Origin: JBOHER01 sp050701115
GTDB lineage: Bacteria > Actinomycetota > Actinomycetes > Mycobacteriales > Pseudonocardiaceae
Direction of reading: 5' to 3'
NCBI GenBank assembly: GCA_050701115.1
Contig: JBOHER010000327.1
Coordinates: forward strand, 1 to 9,262
DNA length: 9,262 nucleotides
Position 1 is the first letter of the stretch. Every line of letters starts with the position of its first letter. Shown here piece after piece: positions 1-6,100 of the stretch. The position numbers and the translations under genes were made by a program. The notes under the pieces were generated by a model. It saw nothing but the letters and a program-made list of their open reading frames with translations. It ran no database searches and was not told the origin of the DNA.

Positions 1-12
1 GCGCGCACCCCC

Positions 13-885
13 TCATGCACAGACGAAGTCCGCGATGAACTCCTTCGTGCGAGCGGCCACCAGGGTGGAGTTGCTCCGCGGCAACCAGTGACCGCCGGGC
101 ACCTGGCGCAACCGCACGTCAGGAACCCACCAGTCGACGCTCTGCTGCAGCGCGGGCGATACGAATGGGTCGTTGACCGGCGCGAGCACCTGCACCGGGA
201 GATGCGCCCGCCGCTCCTCCGGCCGGACGAGCCGTAGCAGCATGTTCGCCCGGTACAGCGCCAACCCGTGCACTCCATCGGACAATGCGGGAGGGCCCGC
301 TCCCCGGTCGCCCGTCCGCCGCTGCAGAGAGCTCACCACTCGCGCAGCCCAGCCACGACGCCAGGCCAGCTCCGGAATGAGCGGCAGGTGGAAAAACGCG
401 ATGTATGCAGAGAACACCAACTGCCGGAGCATCGCCCGGACGCCGCGCACTGTTGGACGGCACACATTCTTGCGAATCCACTGGCCTACGTGGTCAAGGC
501 ATGGCCCCGAGATCGACGTGAATGAGGCGATCCGGCCACGCAGCCGGTCCCCGGTCACCGCGTGCCAGGACTGAATGGAGCCCCAGTCATGCGCCAGCAG
601 GTGCACCGGCTGATCCGGGCTCACCGCATCGACGACCGCGGCGAGGTCGGATTCGAGTTGATCCAGCCGGTAGGCCGAGCGCTTCCTGGGCTTGCCGGAC
701 TCCCCCGCACCCCGCACGTCATAGGTGACGACGCGAAATTCATCAGCGAGCGCAGCGACGACGCCGTCCCACACCGTGTGGTCGTCCGGGTAGCCGTGCA
801 CGCAGATGATCGTCGTCGCGTCCTCGTCGCCCTTGACTTGCACAGCGAGGCGCACACCGTCGGTGGCGTACACCTCGCTGGTCAT
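13..885 (-). CDS. alpha/beta-fold hydrolase, epoxide-hydrolase-like (EphD N-terminal domain type)
   Basis: A 290-residue alpha/beta hydrolase, probably cytosolic since no signal peptide is visible. The oxyanion-hole motif HGYP lies at residues 30-33. The nucleophile elbow is AHDWGS (98-103), so the nucleophile would be Asp100, as in epoxide hydrolases and haloalkane dehalogenases, not the Ser of esterases. Asp239 (VNDPF) and His266 (GGHWL) complete a plausible triad. Cap tyrosines Tyr161 (SAYIAFF) and Tyr211 (LYRAN) sit where epoxide hydrolases keep their ring-opening tyrosines. From memory, the ISGP-x2-DH stretch after the elbow resembles the hydrolase half of mycobacterial EphD; the SDR half of EphD is absent and the protein stops after the hydrolase fold. 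The ATG at 885 overlaps the stop of the upstream monooxygenase (ATGA), suggesting translational coupling; the open frame continues upstream but only as antisense-like sequence inside that gene. The substrate is unknown; a C-C or ester hydrolase remains possible. Confidence 0.88.
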   Translation of the reverse strand: MTSEVYATDGVRLAVQVKGDEDATTIICVHGYPDDHTVWDGVVAALADEFRVVTYDVRGAGESGKPRKRSAYRLDQLESDLAAVVDAVSPDQPVHLLAHDWGSIQSWHAVTGDRLRGRIASFTSISGPCLDHVGQWIRKNVCRPTVRGVRAMLRQLVFSAYIAFFHLPLIPELAWRRGWAARVVSSLQRRTGDRGAGPPALSDGVHGLALYRANMLLRLVRPEERRAHLPVQVLAPVNDPFVSPALQQSVDWWVPDVRLRQVPGGHWLPRSNSTLVAARTKEFIADFVCA

Positions 886-2375
886 GCCGCGTCCCGCCGT
901 CCGGTACGGCCCGCCAACTGGTAGTCGCTGGGGTTCACCTTGCGGGTGGCCAACCAGTACTTCCAAGTGAACCCGGGCCAGATGGTGCGGTTGACGCCAC
1001 GGGAGTCCAGGTACCAGCTGGTGCAACCGCCGGTGGTCCAGATGCCGTTCTCGAGCTTCTTCTGCACCTGGGCCTGGAACTTGTCCTGCACCGATTCGCG
1101 CACGTCGAGCGCGGCCGCCTGGTGGCGCTCCGCCAGTCTGATCGCGTCGATGACGTAGCAGGCCTGCGACTCGATCATGAAGACTACCGACATGTGGCCA
1201 AGGCCGGTGTTCGGACCGAGCAGGAAGAACAGGTTGGGGTACCCGGCAACGCTGATACCCTTGTGGGTCCGCATCCCGTACTCTCGCCATTCCTTGGCCA
1301 GGGCGCGCCCGTCGACACCGATAACCTCGAGGTAGTCGAACGCGTCGGTGACGTGGAAACCGGTGCCGTAGATGATCACGTCGGCTTCGTGCTCGACGCC
1401 TGCCGCATCGACGACGCTGCGCTCGCGCACCTCGACGACGCCGACGGTGGTCACATCGACGTTCTCTCGCGCCAGCGCTAAGTAATAGTCGTTGGCCTGC
1501 AGGACTCGCTTGCAGCCCATCGTGTAATCAGGGGTCAGCTTGCCGCGCAGCTCAGGGTCCTTGATGGCCTTGTTGATCTGCCGCTTGGCGATCATCTCGG
1601 CGGCCTTCATCAGCGCGGGATGGCCGTTGAACCCGACCGCTCGGGACTCGAGGAGCCAGTACAGGACGTTGCGGTACGCGCGCTGCGTCGCGGGCACCCG
1701 GCGGAACAACGCCTTGATCCAGTTCGGCATCCGGTGATCTCGTTTGGGCATGACCCAGGGTGCTGTCCGCTGAAACACGGTCAGCCGTGCGACCTCAGGA
1801 GCGATCTGCGGGATGAACTGGATCGCGCTCGCACCCGTTCCGACCACGGCGACCTTCTTGCCGCGCAGGTCGACGTCGTGGTTCCACTGCGCGGAGTGGA
1901 ACGCCGCGCCCCCGAAGTTCTCGATGCCCTCAAGTGTGGGAACGTTCGGGATGTGCAGCGCGCCGACGCCGGAGACCAGGAACTGGCCGGTGAACTCGTC
2001 GCCGCCCGCGCCGGTGACCGTCCACTCGCGAGCATCGTCGTCCCACCGCGCGCTCGCCATCTCGACGCCAAAGCGAATGTGCGGTCGCAGGTCGTAGGAG
2101 TCGGCGACACCCTTGAGGTAGTCGAAGATCTCCGGCTGGCCGGAGAACGCGCGGCTCCAGTTCGGGTTCTGCTCGTAGGAGAAGGAGTACATGTGCGACT
2201 GGATGTCGCAAGCGCAGCCGGGGTAGGAGTTGTCCCGCCAAGTGCCGCCCACCTCGTCGGCCTTCTCCAGGATCACGAAGTCGGTGATGCCCGCGTTCTT
2301 GAGCTGTATGGCCATGCCGAGCCCGGAGAAGCCGGTACCAACGATGACGACCTTGGCACGCTCCCGCTGCACCAT
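882..2375 (-). CDS. flavin-dependent monooxygenase, Baeyer-Villiger type (NAD(P)H, FAD)
   Basis: A 497-residue class B flavoprotein monooxygenase, expected to use FAD, NADPH and O2 to oxidise a ketone to an ester or another soft nucleophile. The FAD Rossmann motif GTGFSG is at residues 13-18 and the NADPH motif GTGASA at 179-184. The second BVMO signature, GG-x-W-x4-YPG-x3-D, is present at 43-57. The main fingerprint F-x-G-x3-H-x3-W is at 154-164 but is followed by Asn165 instead of the usual Pro/Asp. Arg290 (CKRVLQ) lies where BVMOs have their catalytic Arg. C-terminal WYLD and NRTIWPG stretches are typical of the actinobacterial members. I chose ATG 2375 because GGAGG (2381-2385) lies 5 nt upstream; a GTG at 2387 would add four residues but overlaps that ribosome site. 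It is the first gene of an operon with the hydrolase. The family is sure, but true Baeyer-Villiger activity and substrate are not. Confidence 0.92.
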   Translation of the reverse strand: MVQRERAKVVIVGTGFSGLGMAIQLKNAGITDFVILEKADEVGGTWRDNSYPGCACDIQSHMYSFSYEQNPNWSRAFSGQPEIFDYLKGVADSYDLRPHIRFGVEMASARWDDDAREWTVTGAGGDEFTGQFLVSGVGALHIPNVPTLEGIENFGGAAFHSAQWNHDVDLRGKKVAVVGTGASAIQFIPQIAPEVARLTVFQRTAPWVMPKRDHRMPNWIKALFRRVPATQRAYRNVLYWLLESRAVGFNGHPALMKAAEMIAKRQINKAIKDPELRGKLTPDYTMGCKRVLQANDYYLALARENVDVTTVGVVEVRERSVVDAAGVEHEADVIIYGTGFHVTDAFDYLEVIGVDGRALAKEWREYGMRTHKGISVAGYPNLFFLLGPNTGLGHMSVVFMIESQACYVIDAIRLAERHQAAALDVRESVQDKFQAQVQKKLENGIWTTGGCTSWYLDSRGVNRTIWPGFTWKYWLATRKVNPSDYQLAGRTGRRDAA

Positions 2376-2380
2376 CTGTT

Positions 2381-2385
2381 CCTCC
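2381..2385 (-). promoter_or_regulatory. ribosome binding site of the monooxygenase, decides its start
   Basis: On the minus strand GGAGG is followed by five bases (AACAG) and ATG at 2375. The alternative in-frame GTG at 2387-2385 overlaps the GGAGG itself and has no purine-rich stretch upstream, so the ATG is preferred. Confidence 0.85.
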
Positions 2386-2407
2386 ACGCCGTTGGGGTTC
2401 GATCCCG

Positions 2408-2445
2408 GTTACCGCATTCGCGTGTTACCAGAAGTAACGGTTACC
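2408..2445. repeat. three GTTACC direct repeats at 16-bp period, with inverted GTAAC copies
   Basis: GTTACC starts at 2408, 2424 and 2440, exactly 16 bp apart; a further GTTAC starts at 2460. The middle copy forms the perfect inverted repeat GTTAC-CAGAA-GTAAC (2424-2438), and GTAAC-G-GTTAC (2434-2444) joins it to the next copy. The stretches 2424-2439 and 2440-2455 read as an imperfect tandem repeat, differing by one inserted G and the end bases. The array lies between the predicted transcription start (about 2446) and the ribosome site of the monooxygenase, so it probably serves as additional operator half-sites. The regulator is not encoded in this window. Confidence 0.6.
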
Positions 2446-2452
2446 AGGAAGT

Positions 2453-2481
2453 AGCATGAGTTACTCACGAGTATCTGTCAA
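2453..2481 (-). promoter_or_regulatory. predicted promoter of the monooxygenase/hydrolase operon
   Basis: On the minus strand a perfect TTGACA -35 hexamer (2481-2476) is followed after 17 bp by CATGCT (2458-2453), which keeps the A and final T of the actinobacterial -10 pattern TANNNT. Transcription would start near 2446, giving a leader of about 70 nt. The -35 and spacing are strong; the -10 is mediocre, which fits a regulated promoter. Confidence 0.6.
2460..2475. promoter_or_regulatory. probable repressor operator inside the promoter spacer
   Basis: GTTACTCACGAGTATC is a near-perfect 16-bp palindrome: TACTC and GAGTA are exact arms around AC, the outer G/C also pairs, and only one position breaks symmetry. 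It lies entirely between the -35 and -10 of the predicted promoter, where a bound dimer would block RNA polymerase. The size and symmetry suit a TetR-family dimer, but that assignment is inference. Confidence 0.55.
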
Positions 2482-2718
2482 GTGCATCTGCAAGCAATCA
2501 GCAAGCGGCCGTAACGCAGAGCACACGCCACTCCCGGCGAGAGACAGGTAATCTGGTCGGGCAGCGTCGCACCGAGAGCTCGCGGGGTCGGTTACCCAGG
2601 GCATACGCCCGATCGGCCACTAGCTCCCTCGCAATAGCCCAACCAGGTTGACCTCGCGCAAGCGCGACACGCGATCCGTCAACCCGACGTGGCATTTCCC
2701 ACGACCAGGCCGCGAGGT

Positions 2719-2735
2719 ATCCCGATAACCGGGAT
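2719..2735. repeat. inverted repeat ATCCCG-N5-CGGGAT
   Basis: A perfect 6-bp inverted repeat around ATAAC, immediately before the AT-rich patch with a possible -10 (TAATCT, 2748-2753). It could be an operator or the base of an RNA stem. No T-tract follows on either strand, so it is a poor terminator candidate. Confidence 0.4.
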
Positions 2736-2757
2736 TTCACATTAAAGTAATCTCCAA

Positions 2758-2774
2758 CCCCGGAAACCCCGGGG
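2758..2774. repeat. inverted repeat CCCCGG-N5-CCGGGG
   Basis: A perfect 6-bp GC-only stem with loop AAACC lies just downstream of the AT-rich patch. If transcription of gltB starts near 2760 this would be the first hairpin of its leader. In GC-rich DNA such short stems also arise by chance. Confidence 0.35.
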
Positions 2775-2854
2775 CAACCATGCGCGCCGGTCGACCCCCG
2801 CCAATCCGGAGGCCAGGCTTGGCGCGCCGGTCGCACGATGAAGTGCGCACCTGC

Positions 2855-2907
2855 GGTCACACAGTGCGGTGTGGCCTCTTGCCCACGGTGAGTGAATCAC
2901 CGGGCAA
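2855..2907 (+). other. two adjacent hairpins in the putative gltB leader
   Basis: Hairpin one pairs GGTCACAC (2855-2862) with GTGTGGCC (2869-2876): 8 bp including one G-U wobble, loop of six. Two bases later hairpin two pairs TTGCCC and GGTGA (2879-2884, 2887-2891) with TCACC and GGGCAA (2897-2907): 11 bp with a 2-nt bulge and a GTGAA loop. No U-tract follows, so a simple intrinsic terminator is unlikely. The pair could be a structured leader about 255 nt before gltB. I recognise no known riboswitch class. Confidence 0.4.
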
Positions 2908-3144
2908 TTCGTGTCTCGACCCAGCAGGGCCGTCGATTCCCGTCGACAGGGGCCGCCCGCCAGGGTGGCTCGTGGCGAGGAGAAGCAACGCGACCACGAC
3001 GTAGTGGACGCGACGCCACCGTCGATCGACCCGGCGATCGAGCTCCACAGAGACCATCGCGCCTGGCGGGCGTGGCCGTTACACAGTTGTGTCCAACACC
3101 GCTGAATCGGCCCAACCACGCCTGCCCGGCCGCGCCGACACCAC

Positions 3145-3152
3145 AGGGAGGG
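3145..3152 (+). promoter_or_regulatory. ribosome binding site of gltB
   Basis: AGGGAGGG lies 9 bases before the GTG at 3162. The spacing is slightly long, but this is the best purine-rich site upstream of the conserved glutamate synthase sequence and supports the GTG start over in-frame starts farther upstream. Confidence 0.65.
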
Positions 3153-3161
3153 CGGCAAGCC

Positions 3162-6100
3162 GTGACCCGCCACAGAATATTCCCCACCCCCCTCTCCGAG
3201 GGCCCCGCCCCCCGGGCGAACTCCTGCGGCCCTGCATCAAGGCCTGCGGGGGGTTTGTACGACGAGCAGTTCGAGCACGACGCCTGTGGCGTCGCGTTCG
3301 TCGCCGACCTGACCGGTCGCCGCGATCACGCCATCGTGCGTAAAGCCCTCGTCGCACTGAGAAACCTCGAGCACCGCGGTGCGCGTGGCGCCGAACCGGA
3401 GACCGGCGACGGCGCGGGCCTGCTGATTCAGGTCCCGGACGCCTTCTACCGCGACGTGGTCGACTTCGAGCTGCCCGAAGCGGGCGGCTACGTGGTGGGT
3501 ACTGCCTTCCTCCCCGTCGACGCCGACGATCGCGGCAAGGCCATGTCCGCCATCGAGGGTGTCGCCGCCGAGGAGAACATGCGGCTGCTGGGGTGGCGCG
3601 AGTTGCCGGTCGACACCAGGCACGTCGGGCCGACGGCTGCGACGACCATGCCGTTCTTCGCTCAGCTGTTCCTGGCCCCGCACGATCACGAGGTCGGCGG
3701 CCTCGACCTTGAGCGGCTGGCGTTCGTGGTGCGCAAGCGCGCCGAGCACGCCACCGGCGTGTACTTCCCGAGCCTTTCCGCGCGCACCATCGTCTACAAG
3801 GGCATGCTCACCGAGCCGCAGGTCGAGAAGTTCTTCGGCGACCTCACCGACGAGCGGGTGACCAGCTCCATCGGCCTGGTGCACTCGCGGTTCTCCACCA
3901 ACACCTTCCCGTCCTGGCCGCTGGCTCACCCGTACCGCTACGTCGCACACAACGGTGAGATCAACACCCTGCGCGGTAACCGGAACTGGATGGACGCGCG
4001 CGAGTCGATGCTCGCCAGCGACCTCATCCCTGGCGACCTCCAGCGCATCTACCCGATCATCACCCGCGGTGCCAGCGACTCGGCCTCCTTCGACGAGGTG
4101 CTCGAACTGCTGCACCTCGGCGGGCGATCGCTGCCGCACGCCGTGCTGATGATGATCCCCGAAGCCTGGGAGAACCACGAGGAGATGGACCCGGCCCGCC
4201 GGGCGTTTTACGAGTTCCACTCCACCCTGATGGAGCCGTGGGACGGCCCCGCGCTGGTGTCGTTCACCGACGGCACCCAGATCGGTGCGGTGCTGGACCG
4301 TAACGGACTGCGGCCCGCCCGGTACTGGGTCACCGAGGACGGCCTGGTCGTACTGGCCTCCGAGGTCGGCGTGCTCGACATCGACCCGAGCACCATCGTC
4401 AAGAAGGGCCGGCTCGAGCCGGGCCGGATGTTCCTGGTGGACACAGCAGCAGGTCGGATCATCGACGACGAGGAGATCAAAGGTCAGCTGGCCGCCGAAT
4501 ACCCCTATACCGAGTGGGTGGACGCCGGTCTCCTGCGCCTGGACGATCTGCCCGAGCGGGAGCGCGAGGTGCCGACGCACGGCTCACTCGTGCATCGCCA
4601 GCAGACGTTCGGCTACACCGAGGAGGAGCTCACGGTGCTGCTCGCACCGATGGCCCGCGCGGGTGCCGAGCCGCTCGGCTCGATGGGTAACGACTCCCCG
4701 CTCGCGCCGCTGTCCTCAAGGTCACGTCAGCTGTTCGACTACTTCTCGCAGCTGTTCGCACAGGTCACCAACCCGCCGCTGGACGCGATCCGGGAGGAAC
4801 TGGTCACCTCGCTCGAGGCGCAGCTGGGCACCGAGCCCAACCTGCTGGTCGCGGACAACAACTCGTGCCGCCGCATCGTGCTGCCCTTCCCGGTGCTGGA
4901 CAACGACGAACTCGCCAAGCTGGTACACGTCAACGACGACGGTGACCTGCCGGAGTTCCAGGCGGCCACCATCCACGGTCGCTACGACGTGCACGGCGGC
5001 GGCGACGCCCTGGTGCGCCGCCTCGACGAGATCCGCGCCGAGGTGGTTGATGCGATCAACGACGGCGCACGGCTGATCGTGCTGTCCGACCGCGGAGTCG
5101 ACGCCGACCACGCGCCGATCCCGTCGCTGCTGCTCACCGGCGCGGTGCACCACCATCTGGTGCGGGAGAAGCTGCGCACCCAGGTAGGCCTTGTGGTGGA
5201 GGCAGGAGACGCCCGCGAGGTGCACCACATCGCGCTGCTGATCGGGTACGGCGCCGCGGCGGTGAACCCGTATCTGGCGATGGCGACCGTGGAAGAGATG
5301 TCGCGGCGCGGTGTTCTTGGTGGCGAGACCGACGCCAAGAAGGCCACCCAGAACCTGATCAGGGCGCTGGGCAAGGGTGTCCGCAAGACCATGTCCAAGA
5401 TGGGCGTGTCGACGATGGCCTCCTACACCGGCGCACAGATCTTCGAGGCTCTCGGCCTTGGCAAGGAGGTCGTCGACACCTGCTTCACCGGCACCACCTC
5501 CAAGCTGGGCGGGGTCGGCTTCGACGTGCTCGCCGAAGAGGTCGCGCAACGACACAACAAGGCCTTCCCGGACCACGGTGTGCACGCCAACCACCGAGAG
5601 CTCGAACTGGGCGGTGACTACCAGTGGCGCCGTGAGGGCGAACACCACCTGTTCAACCCGCAGACGGTGTTCAAGCTGCAGCACTCCACCCGCGCGGGCA
5701 AGTACGAGATCTTCAAGGAGTACACGCAAGCGGTCGACGACCAGGCCGAACGGCTGATGACGCTGCGCGGTCTGTTCGAAATGAAGGAGGGTGCACGGCC
5801 GCCGGTGCCGATCGAGGAGGTCGAGCCGGTCTCCGACATCGTCAAACGCTTCAGCACGGGCGCCATTTCCTATGGCTCGATCTCCAAGGAGATGCACGAG
5901 ACGCTGGCCATCGCGATGAACCGGTTGGGCGCCAAGTCCAACACCGGCGAGGGTGGCGAGGACGCCGACCGGCTGTACGACCCCGAGCGCCGCTCGGCGA
6001 TCAAGCAGGTCGCTTCCGGCCGGTTCGGGGTGACCAGCGAGTACCTGGTCAACGCCGACGACATCCAGATCAAGATGGCGCAGGGTGCCAAGCCGGGTGA

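Larger units (their letters stand above)
2482..3161. other. divergent intergenic region, no convincing gene
   Basis: About 680 bases between the monooxygenase promoter and gltB. Open frames here translate into Arg/Pro/Trp/Cys-rich sequence without recognisable motifs or good ribosome sites. It holds four hairpin-forming inverted repeats (2719-2735, 2758-2774, 2855-2876, 2879-2907), an AT-rich patch near 2735-2753, a short palindrome ACACA-GT-TGTGT (3081-3092), and a 12-bp direct repeat GCGCGCCGGTCG starting at 2782 and 2822. It must contain the gltB promoter, which I cannot place with confidence: TAATCT (2748-2753) fits a -10 but lacks a good -35. Confidence 0.6.

Noticed and set aside
2424..2455. 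GTTAC repeats as GlnR nitrogen-control boxes
   Set aside because: The GlnR pattern is GTnAC-n6-GAAAC with 11-bp half-site steps; here the period is 16 bp, GAAAC is absent, and the sites are next to the monooxygenase, not gltB.
1620..2459. A 279-codon plus-strand frame opposite the monooxygenase
   Set aside because: Shadow of the minus-strand gene, which carries all BVMO signatures.
2719..2735. Inverted repeat as an intrinsic terminator
   Set aside because: The stem is short and no T-tract follows on either strand; there is also no gene ending here to terminate.
2780..3004. A 74-codon plus-strand frame beginning at ATG 2780, a possible leader peptide for gltB
   Set aside because: No ribosome site precedes the ATG, composition is Arg/Pro-rich, and no run of Gln or Glu codons suggests attenuation.
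3021..3030. Perfect 10-bp palindrome GTCGATCGAC
   Set aside because: Short GATC/TCGA-type palindromes are frequent by chance in GC-rich DNA and nothing else marks this one.
2498..3173. Two minus-strand frames (2498-2860 and 2742-3173) that could fill the intergenic gap
   Set aside because: They overlap each other, are rich in Trp, Cys and Arg, show no family motif, and would run through the gltB leader. I regard them as chance open frames.
3237..4580. A 447-codon open frame opposite the amidotransferase part of gltB
   Set aside because: Antisense shadow; no family features, while the sense strand carries Cys42, RFSTN and HNGEINT.
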